In this document: positions 1 through 8,921 of the stretch, in pieces
Layout: each line of letters begins with the position of its first letter
Position numbering within the stretch: the stretch's first letter is position 1
Assembly (NCBI GenBank): GCA_002722175.1
Contig: PBKU01000055.1
Location: forward strand, 1-64,000
DNA: 64,000 bases
Origin: Magnetovibrio sp.
GTDB lineage: Bacteria; Pseudomonadota; Alphaproteobacteria; Rhodospirillales; Casp-alpha2
Reading direction: 5' to 3'
Translations under genes and position numbers: made by a program
Notes under the pieces: model-generated
Database searches by the model: none
The model's input: only the letters and a program-made list of their open reading frames with translations
What the model was told of the DNA's origin: nothing

Positions 1-2
1 AA

Positions 3-968
3 AATAAAATTTTTCAAAAAGCTATAACAGTGGCTGAACTCTTGGACTCGATAGACATAGAGCCGAGTAAAGTAGCTGTCGAGCGAAATCTCGAAATTGT
101 TCCAAAGTCTTCTTATCACGAAACTTTTCTTGATGATGGCGATAAACTTGAGATAGTCCATTTTATTGGTGGCGGTAGTACTAGCAAAGAGTGCCGAGTT
201 AAGGATCCGTTAGTAGTTGCAGGACGGACGTTTTCTTCAAGGCTTATAATTGGAACTGGTAAATATAGTAGCTACGAAGTAAATAGGCTTGCTTGCGAGG
301 CGGCGGGTGTTGATATCGTTACTGTGGCAGTAAGGCGTGTTAACATTTCGGATCCCAACAAACCGATGTTAGTAGACTTTATAGACCCGCAAATATACAC
401 CTATCTTCCAAATACCGCAGGTTGTTTTACAAAAGAGGATGCCCTTCGGACCCTTCGCTTGGCTCGGGAAGCTGGTGGTTGGACTTTGGTTAAACTAGAA
501 ATTCTCGGGGATCAAAAAACCCTATATCCCAGGATGATTGAGACACTAGAAGCTACTCATGCACTCACAAATGAAGGCTTTCAGGTTATGGTGTATTGTT
601 CTGACGACCCTATAATGTGTAAGGATCTAGAAGAAGCGGGTGCGGTTGCTATAATGCCTCTCGGCGCGCCGATTGGCTCTGGTCTCGGACTTCAGAACCC
701 GATAAACATACACTTGATTGTAGAGCAATCTAACGTACCTGTGATTGTTGATGCAGGTGTTGGAACAGCATCAGATGCGGTTATTGCGATGGAGCTTGGC
801 TGTGATGGAGTTTTGATGAATACTGCTATTGCAGAGGCGAGGGATCCTGTCCTCATGGCTTCTTCCATGAAAGCAGCAGTAGAGGCGGGGAGAAAAGCAT
901 TCCTTGCGGGTCGAATGCCCAAAAAGCAATTTGCAGCCCCTTCATCACCATTATCGGGCTTAATCTAA
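3..968 (+). CDS. thiG: ThiS-ThiG fusion: sulfur carrier / thiazole synthase (5' end outside window)
   Basis: Makes the thiazole phosphate part of thiamine in the cytoplasm, using the ThiS thiocarboxylate, deoxyxylulose phosphate and dehydroglycine. The reading frame is open to the window edge, and residues before the first internal GTG (base 30) still read like ThiS, so the true start lies upstream. The visible ThiS part ends in a Gly-Gly-Gly stretch about 48 residues after that GTG. ThiG follows, with the Schiff-base lysine in a VKLEILGD stretch and the phosphate-binding GSGLG and DAGVGT loops. In free ThiS the diglycine is the C-terminus that becomes the thiocarboxylate; here it is internal. 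Such bifunctional fusions are known in alphaproteobacteria. It is convergent with the helicase gene that follows. Confidence 0.9.
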   Translation, partial: NKIFQKAITVAELLDSIDIEPSKVAVERNLEIVPKSSYHETFLDDGDKLEIVHFIGGGSTSKECRVKDPLVVAGRTFSSRLIIGTGKYSSYEVNRLACEAAGVDIVTVAVRRVNISDPNKPMLVDFIDPQIYTYLPNTAGCFTKEDALRTLRLAREAGGWTLVKLEILGDQKTLYPRMIETLEATHALTNEGFQVMVYCSDDPIMCKDLEEAGAVAIMPLGAPIGSGLGLQNPINIHLIVEQSNVPVIVDAGVGTASDAVIAMELGCDGVLMNTAIAEARDPVLMASSMKAAVEAGRKAFLAGRMPKKQFAAPSSPLSGLI

Positions 969-1020
969 CGTTACTAGGGGAGATGATTTAATTTGTTATT
1001 TTTTTAATCCCCTTTATTTT

Positions 1021-2367
1021 CTATTTCATATTCTTCATCAAAAACGCTGGAACGTGTTGGCCGAGTCCAATAACAGGCTCTTTTCCCAGGGATTCTTGTC
1101 TTTTCTTGCTTTGGGTCTGCTTACCTTCATTTTTTTTACTTTTTGTTTGTCCAACGCAGTTTTTCTTTTGGGATGAGCCTTGCGTGCTTTTGTTGCTTGA
1201 TTGGTTTCGTGAGTTGCAGCCTGTAAATGGAGTTTCAAAAACGGGAATTTTCATTGCAATATTTTTTTCGATGGCATCAATATATTTTCTGTCTTGCTGG
1301 GTTGCAATTGTAAAGGAATGTCCCTTTGCACCGGCGCGCCCGGTGCGGCCGATTCGGTGTGTATAGTCATCAGCATTGACAGGGACATCAAAATTGAAAA
1401 CATGGCTGACGTCTTTGACATCAAGTCCCCGTGCTGCAACGTCTGAACATACTAAAAATCGAACTTTGTTTTCCTTAAAGTCTTTTAAGGTATTAATTCT
1501 AACGTTTTGGAGCATATCCCCATGTAACCTAGCCGCACTATATCCGTGTCTATGGAGTGAACGAAAAACGATATCTACATCACGTTTTCGGTTGCAAAAT
1601 ACTAGAGCATTTTTCACGGCCTGCTGTTCAATAAGTTTCCGTAGTGTATCCCGTTTAATCTTTTGAACAGTTTTTTGCTCAAGAACATTTGTTCGTGCCA
1701 TGACCAGGTGCTGGGTAATTGTCGTAGCAGTAGTGGCGGGGGGCGTGACATTTATTTCTTTTGGGTTGTGCAAAAATTGTTTAGATAGCAATTTAATTTC
1801 ATTCGGCATAGTGGCAGAAAAGAGCAGTGTTGTTCTCATGGGAGGTAACGTTGCCACTATTTTTTCTACATCAGGAATAAACCCCATATCCAACATGCGA
1901 TCTGCTTCATCAATTACTAATATTCTAACATCAGCCATTAACAAATGTCCGCGGTTAAATACGTCCAAAAACCGTCCTGGAGTAGCAATTAGCACGTCCG
2001 CTCCGCGCTCAAGCAATTTCACTTGCTCGTTCATGTTTTCTCCACCAATTAATAACGCTTTCGAAAGACTGTGATACTTGCCGTAATGGTCAAAGCTCTC
2101 GCCAACTTGAGCGGCAAGCTCCCGGGTAGGTTCGAGGATCAGAGAGCGGGGCATTCTTGCTTTAGCTTGGCCAGCGGCTAGAATTTCTATCATTGGAAGC
2201 GTAAATGACGCTGTCTTTCCTGTCCCTGTTTGAGCACACGCGAGAATATCTCTGTTCATTAGAACAAGTGGTATAGCTTTCTCTTGAATCGGGGTGGGGT
2301 TTGTATAGCCAATATCTGCGATTCTTCGCAGTATTTGTCTATCAAGACCAAGGTCTAAGAATGTCAT
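1021..2367 (-). CDS. rhlE: DEAD-box ATP-dependent RNA helicase, RhlE type
   Basis: Unwinds short RNA duplexes in ribosome assembly or RNA turnover. The helicase motifs appear in order: Q motif (PTPIQ), motif I AQTGTGKT, Ia PTRELA, Ib TPGR, motif II DEAD, motif III SAT, then ARGLD and HRIGRTGRAG in domain 2. After about residue 375 the chain becomes a Lys/Gln/Ser-rich basic tail, typical of RhlE RNA-binding extensions. The ATG at 2367 is preferred to the TTG one codon upstream. It is convergent with thiSG and divergent from the lipoprotein gene. A second RhlE paralogue lies at 25291-26568. Confidence 0.93.
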   Translation of the reverse strand: MTFLDLGLDRQILRRIADIGYTNPTPIQEKAIPLVLMNRDILACAQTGTGKTASFTLPMIEILAAGQAKARMPRSLILEPTRELAAQVGESFDHYGKYHSLSKALLIGGENMNEQVKLLERGADVLIATPGRFLDVFNRGHLLMADVRILVIDEADRMLDMGFIPDVEKIVATLPPMRTTLLFSATMPNEIKLLSKQFLHNPKEINVTPPATTATTITQHLVMARTNVLEQKTVQKIKRDTLRKLIEQQAVKNALVFCNRKRDVDIVFRSLHRHGYSAARLHGDMLQNVRINTLKDFKENKVRFLVCSDVAARGLDVKDVSHVFNFDVPVNADDYTHRIGRTGRAGAKGHSFTIATQQDRKYIDAIEKNIAMKIPVFETPFTGCNSRNQSSNKSTQGSSQKKNCVGQTKSKKNEGKQTQSKKRQESLGKEPVIGLGQHVPAFLMKNMK

Positions 2368-2737
2368 CAAATAGTGGTCGTTTCATCGTTAGTGTGACTG
2401 TCCTTTTTATTTGTTGTGCTTGTTTGGATTGATTTTAGCTGTTGCATGGACTAAGTCAACGTATGTCGATATAAAAGACTTAGTTGCGCAGTGTGCCCCA
2501 GTATTGACACCTGCCGATATGAAGTATTTGAAACTTAAGTTGTACAAAATATAGTTGGACATCATGCCTATAGAATTACTATGTTTATTAAAAATTTGTT
2601 TTCCTTGTACATAAACTAGCTACAGTTAAGAGGCGTCGACTGAAATGTCCATAATATCAATCAAAGTAGCCGTATGTGCACATGTATAAATACTTGGAAT
2701 ATTTTAATATTGATCACGATTGGGGGGGGAGACTGAG
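2368..2737. other. Intergenic region between divergent genes
   Basis: About 370 bases separate the divergent rhlE and OmpA-lipoprotein starts, so promoters for both should lie here. The only element I can point to is the run of eight G residues ending a few bases before the ATG at 2738, which probably acts as the ribosome binding site. No RNA gene or repeat was recognised. Confidence 0.4.
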
Positions 2738-3979
2738 ATGTCCGAGCTAAAACTTGGGGTGGTTAGGGTATTACAGAAATTTAGGCCGGGTTCGTTAGGT
2801 ATAGTGTTTGTTCTGACTACATATTTAACGGGGTGTTCGGCAATAGATAGAACAATGGATAACCTTCAACGGGGTGTCATTCCAGATGCCATTAATCCCG
2901 CCTCATGGTATCGTTCTGCAGCTGATATGTTGACAGGAGAGGATGCTCCGTCGGATGAGAGAGAAGAAGAGGTTAGTGACAACCCCAATTATGTCGAAAA
3001 TGAAAATGTTGGATGGTGGACTATTTTCGGCTCAGAGGAACCAAAAAACAAGCGTAGTGCAGTCCGGGTTAAGAATCGTTCGAATTCGGAAAATTCTTTT
3101 CCTAAGCTCTCTACTGTGGACAATAAAGTGCGGAGAGCTGACAACCTTAATCAAGGTTTAGTGGCTGATCCAAACCGCCCAAAGTATGCGGCGGCAATTG
3201 CTCGTCAGGGAGAGACAACACAAGGTCTAGCAGCTCAAGCCCCTCAACCAGCATTAATTCCTGGCCCAAATAAAACGATATTACCTCTCACGGCAGGTTC
3301 TCAGGTTATACAAAACCCTCAGTTTTCGAGCTCTTCTGGAATTACTTCGCCACAGATAGCGTCAATCGCGGCGGGGGAGGCTAATGGAATGAAGGAACGT
3401 TTGAGCAAGCATTTGGCGGAAATCAGGGCTCGTTCAACCGACCAATCTAACTTGTTGCCAAATTTTTCTTCAATCCATGGATCGGGCACGCTAGGTACAT
3501 TAGTTGTTTCCTCTTCGGGTGTTGAAGTTTCAAGCCTTTCATCTCATCGAGGGCAAAACATTTCGCCGCCCGGTTTACCTCGGGATTTTGTAGAAAATAA
3601 AGGAGCCTTGCCACTGTCACCTCGTTCTACAAAGGTTGCGACAATTCTTTTTGGAAGTGGTTCTTCTGGTCTGGGAGTTCGTGAAAAAGAAATTCTTGCT
3701 GATGTTAGTCAATTGCAAAAGCAGACCGGGGGGAAAGTGCGCGTTGTTGGCCACTCAAGCCAAAGAACACGCGATATGGATCCTGTTCAACATAAAATGA
3801 CTAATTTTAGAGTTTCTGTGAAACGAGCAAATATTGTTGCTAGTGAATTGCGCAGGCATGGTGTTGATTCAGAAAAAATTCTAATAGCCGCAGTTGGTGA
3901 TGCGCAACCTATATATTTTGAAGTAATGCCGTCTGGTGAAGCGGGAAATCGTAGAGCAGAAATTTACCTGGATCAATGA
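2738..3979 (+). CDS. Outer-membrane lipoprotein with C-terminal OmpA-like domain
   Basis: Predicted lipoprotein anchored by Cys33. Counting from the ATG at 2738, a hydrophobic stretch ends in the lipobox LTGC. The middle (about residues 45-295) is low-complexity and rich in Ser, Asn, Pro and Gln. The last ~115 residues form an OmpA-type peptidoglycan-binding fold: VRVVGHSS, then NFRVSVKRANIVASELRRHGV, then NRRAEIYL. It probably tethers the outer membrane to the cell wall; its exact role is unknown. The G-rich ribosome site immediately upstream favours this ATG over a TTG six codons earlier. Confidence 0.8.
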   Translation: MSELKLGVVRVLQKFRPGSLGIVFVLTTYLTGCSAIDRTMDNLQRGVIPDAINPASWYRSAADMLTGEDAPSDEREEEVSDNPNYVENENVGWWTIFGSEEPKNKRSAVRVKNRSNSENSFPKLSTVDNKVRRADNLNQGLVADPNRPKYAAAIARQGETTQGLAAQAPQPALIPGPNKTILPLTAGSQVIQNPQFSSSSGITSPQIASIAAGEANGMKERLSKHLAEIRARSTDQSNLLPNFSSIHGSGTLGTLVVSSSGVEVSSLSSHRGQNISPPGLPRDFVENKGALPLSPRSTKVATILFGSGSSGLGVREKEILADVSQLQKQTGGKVRVVGHSSQRTRDMDPVQHKMTNFRVSVKRANIVASELRRHGVDSEKILIAAVGDAQPIYFEVMPSGEAGNRRAEIYLDQ

Positions 3980-4219
3980 TTGGAGAAAATTACATCCTTT
4001 CTTTCTAGCTAAGTCGTTTTAGTCTTGATCGGGACGGTAAATTGCATAGCTCGCGGTGGGATTTCAATGGATTATGAGCCACGCACTGTCTTTAGACGGG
4101 ACGCGTTCATTTAGGTGCGACTATCAAAGTCACCGATCGAATTGATCATTAGATTAGTTGTTGGACATAGGTAGGATAGATTATCGCAGTAATCTAAAGT
4201 GATAAAGGTCATAGTTTAT

Positions 4220-5518
4220 ATGAGCAGTTCTCTTAACATAGGTATTGTTGGTCTTGGTACAGTTGGTCTTGGCGTACTAAAAGTATTAAAAGAAAACATA
4301 GAGCTTATATCTCGACGTGCAGGAAAATCAATAGATGTTACTTCAGTTTCGGCAAAAAGGAAAAATCTTGACCGGGGACTGTCATTGACGCCCTACTTGT
4401 GGTTCGATAATCCACATGAGCTAATATATTCAAAAAATGTTGATGTTGTGGTTGAATTAGTAGGAGGGGGGGACGGGGTTGCAAGAGAAATTTGTGCCTC
4501 TGCTTTATCTATTGGAAAGCATGTTGTCACTGCAAATAAAGCTTTGATGGCGGAACACGGAGTTGAGTTGGCGATGATGGCAGAAGAAAACCATGTCCAG
4601 CTAAACTATGAAGCTGCCGTTGCTGGCGCAATTCCGATTGTCAAAGTGCTTCGAGAAGGTCTTGTAGGTAATCATATCAACCGAGTTTACGGCATTTTAA
4701 ATGGCACTTGTAACTATATCCTTACACAAATGCGAGATTCAAATCGGCAATTTCAAGAAGTGTTGGCTAAAGCCCAGGAGCTTGGATATGCTGAATCCGA
4801 TCCCACACTCGATGTTGCAGGGATAGACGCTGCTCACAAATTGTCGATTTTATCAAGCTTGGCGTTTGGAACACGATTAAGTTTTAGGTCAGTTGAAGTA
4901 GAAGGGATAAATGATGTTGAATTTTTAGATATTCAATTTGCAAAGGAGTTAGGTTATGGAATAAAACTTCTAGGTATTGCATCGCTGAATGGTAATAAGA
5001 TTTCACAGTTTGTATATCCGTGTTTGGTTTCAGTCAATTCACCAATTAATCATGTAGAAGAGTCATTCAACGCCATTGTTGTATCAGGTAGTTTTTCGGA
5101 TGAATTGATTTTAGAAGGGAAGGGGGCTGGTGCTGGACCAACTGCATCAGCAGTTATAAGTGATCTAGTTGACATTGCTCGAGGAACAAAAGTACCAACT
5201 TTTGGTGTCAATGTTGAAAATTTGATTGGCTTAGATGTTGATTCTATTAATGATCGTTTTGGTGGTTATTATGTCCGCTTTACCGTTGTAGATCAGCCTG
5301 GAGTGCTAGCAGAGATCACTTCTATTCTCAGGGATAAAGAAGTTTCCATAGAAACTGTTGTTCAAAGAGGACGCTCCCCCGGAGAGACCGTTAGCATAGT
5401 AATGACGCTGCACGACACATACGAACATTTGATGCGTTCTGCGTTACAAGATATTTCTAAGCTTAAGTTTGTTGTTGAAAAAGAGAAAGTTTTTAGGGTG
5501 GAGAAGTTTTTTGGGTGA
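4220..5518 (+). CDS. hom: Homoserine dehydrogenase
   Basis: Reduces aspartate semialdehyde to homoserine, the branch point to Thr and Met. The NAD(P) fold opens with GIVGLGTVG. The catalytic core has NGTCNYIL and the DPTLDVAGIDAAHK segment carrying the catalytic Asp and Lys. A C-terminal ACT domain (about the last 80 residues, from YVRFTVVDQPGVLAEI) suggests feedback control by an amino acid, typically threonine. An in-frame GTG at 4199 could add seven residues, but the ATG at 4220 gives the usual N-terminus. It leads the conserved hom-glpX-recJ run. No riboswitch was recognised in the ~240 bases upstream. Confidence 0.94.
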   Translation: MSSSLNIGIVGLGTVGLGVLKVLKENIELISRRAGKSIDVTSVSAKRKNLDRGLSLTPYLWFDNPHELIYSKNVDVVVELVGGGDGVAREICASALSIGKHVVTANKALMAEHGVELAMMAEENHVQLNYEAAVAGAIPIVKVLREGLVGNHINRVYGILNGTCNYILTQMRDSNRQFQEVLAKAQELGYAESDPTLDVAGIDAAHKLSILSSLAFGTRLSFRSVEVEGINDVEFLDIQFAKELGYGIKLLGIASLNGNKISQFVYPCLVSVNSPINHVEESFNAIVVSGSFSDELILEGKGAGAGPTASAVISDLVDIARGTKVPTFGVNVENLIGLDVDSINDRFGGYYVRFTVVDQPGVLAEITSILRDKEVSIETVVQRGRSPGETVSIVMTLHDTYEHLMRSALQDISKLKFVVEKEKVFRVEKFFG

Positions 5519-5640
5519 TATGCTAGACTACAGTTGTGATATTTTCTCCGAAAAATGAACTAATCAATAATTTAATAACAGAACTAGGCCTATAAGATAT
5601 TTAATGTTGTTCTTTTTTTAATTCCGGATTCAGATATTTT

Positions 5641-6618
5641 ATGGAAAGTATTTTAGCCGATAGAAACCTGGCACTTGAAGCCGTTCGTGTTACTGAATCT
5701 GCAGCGCTGGAAGCTGCTAGCTTTATAGGGGCTGGTGATGAGAGACTTGCTGATCATGGCGCAGTCTCCGCAGCACACAGTGCTTTGGGGGCGCTTTCGG
5801 TGAACGGTACAATTCGAGTGGGGGAAAATAAATCAAGCAGCAATCAGAAGTTATATGTCGGTGAGCGTATTGGTATAGCGTCTGGCCCAAAGGTCGATAT
5901 TGCAATTTTACCGTTAGAAGGTAAGAGCATTGTGGCAAGAGGAGGGCCAAATGCACTTTCTTGTTTAGCTATTGCTGAAGAGGGCGGTTTCCTGAATGTC
6001 CCGGATATTTACATGGACAAGCTTGTTGTTGGGCCAGGAGTGCCGGTTGATATAGTCGACCTAGATGCTGAATTAGAAGACAACCTTAATTCCTTGGCAA
6101 AGTGGAAAGGTGTAAAAGTGACGGAATTAATTGTTTGCATGTTGGACCGCCCTAGACACAATCTTATTGTAGAGAAACTTCGTAAACTAGGCGCGAGAAT
6201 TCGTTTGATACAGGATGGAGATGTTTCTGGTGCTTTGCTAACATCTATTACCAACCATGAAATAGATCTATATATGGGCATTGGGTCTGCGCCTCAGGGT
6301 GTATTGGCATCAGCAGCGCTCAGATGCATGGGAGGCTATATGCAGGGCCGATTGTTCTTCAAAAATGATGAAGAACGCAGATATGCGTCAGAATTAGGTG
6401 TGAAAGAATTAGATCGAAAGTACCATACTACTGAACTGGCGTCCGGAAATGTAACATTTGCAGCCACTGGGGTGACTTATGGTGCTATTTTACAGGGGAT
6501 CAGAATTATTGACAAGGTTGCGGTCAGTCATTCCTTGGTTGTTCGGTCGTTAACTGGAACCTTCCGTTATGTTGAGGCTCATCATGAATTTGCCTTTCGT
6601 AAACATGCCCAGCGGTGA
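5641..6618 (+). CDS. glpX: GlpX-like protein (class II FBPase family) lacking key metal ligands
   Basis: Full-length member of the class II fructose-1,6-bisphosphatase family. PLEG, GGPNALS, MDKLVVGP, DRPRH and DGDVSGAL are all recognisable. The catalytic positions are degraded, however. The family's GEGERDEAPM metal-binding segment is GENKSSSNQK at residues 61-70. The first Asp of DPLEGT is Leu90 and its Thr is Lys95. The Glu of the G-x-AP-EG motif is Gln219. Five or more residues known to bind metal or substrate in E. coli GlpX therefore look absent, while the frame is intact. It may be a pseudoenzyme or have a new role. It lies in the usual place between hom and recJ, overlapping recJ by 35 bases. 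Confidence 0.85.
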   Translation: MESILADRNLALEAVRVTESAALEAASFIGAGDERLADHGAVSAAHSALGALSVNGTIRVGENKSSSNQKLYVGERIGIASGPKVDIAILPLEGKSIVARGGPNALSCLAIAEEGGFLNVPDIYMDKLVVGPGVPVDIVDLDAELEDNLNSLAKWKGVKVTELIVCMLDRPRHNLIVEKLRKLGARIRLIQDGDVSGALLTSITNHEIDLYMGIGSAPQGVLASAALRCMGGYMQGRLFFKNDEERRYASELGVKELDRKYHTTELASGNVTFAATGVTYGAILQGIRIIDKVAVSHSLVVRSLTGTFRYVEAHHEFAFRKHAQR

Positions 6619-8398
6619 ACCCTTTCTTGGGGTTAACAATTCTATATCTGGAAAATTTTGGTTGCTCCGAGAAACTGACGATCGGTTGGTTTTAGCTATA
6701 GCGCAGCGCTTCGACTTGTTAGAGTTAGTGGCACGAAGCATAGTTGGACGTGGTCATAATCTCGAAAATATTAACAGTTTTTTGGAACCCAAGTTACGGG
6801 ATTTACTTCCAGAGCCAAATTCTTTAAAGGATATGTCCAGAGCAGCGATCCGGTTGGCACATGCCATTCGAACAGGAGAGCAGGTTGCTATTCTAGGTGA
6901 TTATGATGTTGATGGCGCTACTTCATCTGCATTGTTATATCGATTCTTCTCACAGTTGGGTCTCATTCCTTACATTTATATACCGAATCGAATTACTGAA
7001 GGCTATGGACCAAACAATATAGCTTTTGAAAAAATCAAAGAATCAGGAGCAAACATTGTCGTTACGGTTGATTGCGGGGCTACTGCTTACGAACCGCTTG
7101 AATATGCTGCAAAAATAGGGTTGCAAGTTATAATTGCTGACCACCATATGGGTGAGACAAGGATGCCCTCCGCCTTTGCTTGTGTGAATCCTAACCGTTT
7201 TGATGAAGAAACGGGGTTAGGAGAACTTGCTGCGGTAGGTGTTTCTTTTTTACTCGCAGTTGCGATTAACCGTGAATTGAGGGAAAGTGGTTGGTACAAG
7301 TCAGCAAGGGCCACAGAACCTAACATGCTAGGCCTTCTTGACCTGGTGGCGCTGGGCACTGTTTGTGACGTTGTTCCGCTAAGAGGAGTAAATAGGGCCT
7401 TGGTCAGCCAAGGACTTAAAGTTATGCAGCGTCGGCAGAATTGTGGTATCGCTGCCTTGATCGATGTGGCAGGTATTGAAACAACTCCTACAGCTTACCA
7501 CGCTGGATTTCAGCTTGGTCCTCGTATTAACGCGGGTGGACGTGTTGGAAACTGCGAATTGGGATCTAGACTGTTACGCACGAGTGATAAAAATGAAGCG
7601 TGGGCAATCGCTGAAAAACTTAACCAGTTAAATGGGCAACGAAAAGAAGTTGAATATATTGTTTTCGAATCTGTTATCGAAAAGATAATAAATCTTAAAA
7701 TTGACCAAAGCCCAGTCATAGTAGTTTCAGGTGAAGGGTGGCATCCAGGGGTGATAGGCATAGTAGCTAGTCGTGTTTCAGATCGGTTTAGCCGACCTGT
7801 TTGCCTTGTTTCGATTGATGCAAGTACTGGGATAGGAATAGGTTCGGCACGATCGGTATTAGGTGTGGATATTGGAGCAGCAATCCTAGCTGCCCGACAA
7901 AAAGGCATGTTAATCAATGGCGGTGGCCATTCCATGGCTGCTGGGTTTAAGCTTGATCGAGACAAATTGGCTGAGTTTGAATGTCATTTATGTGATTTTG
8001 TTAAAAACAACTCACTTGAAAAATTCCTTCAGGCAAAAGTGAGGTTTGACGGCGCATTAAATGCTGATGGTATTACATTAGATTTAGCTAAAAAACTTGA
8101 CCGTCTTGCCCCATTCGGTTGTGGCAATCCAGAGCCACGGCTCGCAATTGCATCGGCAAGGTTATCTTTTGCTGATAGAGTAGGGGAAAGTCATATCAGA
8201 TGTAAGATATTATCCGCGTCAGGTAGAACAATAAATGCTATTTCCTTTCGAAGCAGCGATACACCGTTAGGTCAGGCCTTATTGCAGCATGATGGGGTAT
8301 CACTCCATTTAGGTGGCAGACTTCGCCAGAACATTTGGAAAGGTAGCACTACTCCTCAATTTGTAATAGAAGATGCAGCAAAGGTATGGGAGAGCTAG
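6584..8398 (+). CDS. recJ: Single-stranded-DNA-specific exonuclease RecJ
   Basis: 5'-to-3' ssDNA exonuclease of recombination and mismatch repair. The DHH phosphoesterase motifs are present: GDYDVDGATS, VDCGA, ADHH and LGTVCDVVPL. They are followed by RINAGGRVG and a DHHA1 part with GEGWHPGVIGIVASR and GGGHSMAAGF. The ATG at 6584 is chosen because GAGG lies at 6574-6577 with good spacing. The start is inside the 3' end of glpX, so translation is probably coupled. An ATG at 6605 is an alternative. The next gene begins one base after the recJ stop. Confidence 0.94.
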   Translation: MNLPFVNMPSGEPFLGVNNSISGKFWLLRETDDRLVLAIAQRFDLLELVARSIVGRGHNLENINSFLEPKLRDLLPEPNSLKDMSRAAIRLAHAIRTGEQVAILGDYDVDGATSSALLYRFFSQLGLIPYIYIPNRITEGYGPNNIAFEKIKESGANIVVTVDCGATAYEPLEYAAKIGLQVIIADHHMGETRMPSAFACVNPNRFDEETGLGELAAVGVSFLLAVAINRELRESGWYKSARATEPNMLGLLDLVALGTVCDVVPLRGVNRALVSQGLKVMQRRQNCGIAALIDVAGIETTPTAYHAGFQLGPRINAGGRVGNCELGSRLLRTSDKNEAWAIAEKLNQLNGQRKEVEYIVFESVIEKIINLKIDQSPVIVVSGEGWHPGVIGIVASRVSDRFSRPVCLVSIDASTGIGIGSARSVLGVDIGAAILAARQKGMLINGGGHSMAAGFKLDRDKLAEFECHLCDFVKNNSLEKFLQAKVRFDGALNADGITLDLAKKLDRLAPFGCGNPEPRLAIASARLSFADRVGESHIRCKILSASGRTINAISFRSSDTPLGQALLQHDGVSLHLGGRLRQNIWKGSTTPQFVIEDAAKVWES

Positions 8399-8399
8399 A

Positions 8400-8843
8400 T
8401 TGGATAAGTGGGAGGTAAGGTTTTTAGAACTAGCACATCACATTTCGAGATGGTCAAAGGACCCATCAACTCAGGTCGGATGCGTCATTGTTGATCCGAC
8501 CAGTCGGCGTGTGCTTTCAATGGGCTTTAATGGTCTTCCTGCAGGGGTTGAAGATACGGCCGAACGCCTAGAAAATCGTTCTATAAAATATGAAATGATA
8601 GTGCATGCAGAGCAAAATGCACTTCTCTCTATTAGTGGAGTAAATTTTGAACACAGTGATCTTTATGTAACCCCATTACCGCCTTGTGCCCGTTGTGCCG
8701 GATTAATAATTCAGGCTGGGATCGGTAGAGTAATATGTCCCCGGCCAGACCGTCAAAAGAAACTTTGGATTGATCAGGCTCGTATTGCTGAGGAAATGTT
8801 TAAAGAGGCAAGTGTAAAATTAATTTATGCTAGCGGGTCATAA
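8400..8843 (+). CDS. Deoxycytidylate (dCMP) deaminase family protein
   Basis: Zinc-dependent deaminase, probably converting dCMP to dUMP for thymidylate synthesis. The zinc site is complete: the HAE motif in VHAEQNALL, then PCARC, about 148 residues in all. TTG at 8400 is proposed as the start: it is one base after the recJ stop, has GGGAGAG 5-6 bases upstream, and gives the usual N-terminus MDKWEVRFLELA. The ATG at 8373 lies inside recJ and would add nine atypical residues. It belongs to the ComEB/Dcd-like cytidine deaminase group; substrate preference is inferred. Confidence 0.85.
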   Translation: MDKWEVRFLELAHHISRWSKDPSTQVGCVIVDPTSRRVLSMGFNGLPAGVEDTAERLENRSIKYEMIVHAEQNALLSISGVNFEHSDLYVTPLPPCARCAGLIIQAGIGRVICPRPDRQKKLWIDQARIAEEMFKEASVKLIYASGS

Positions 8844-8921
8844 CTAGTAAATGTAAGACTTTTTAGATATAAATGTTAGGTTTTAGATTGGTTTATATGG
8901 ATAAGGAAGCGCAGGAATACC

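Noticed and set aside
976-1013. Terminator between thiSG and rhlE (AGGGGA with TCCCCT)
   Set aside because: Only a 6-bp stem with a 26-base loop; too weak to call.
3980-4219. Possible SAM riboswitch before hom
   Set aside because: The gap was read for SAM-II-like conserved bases and pairing; nothing convincing was found.
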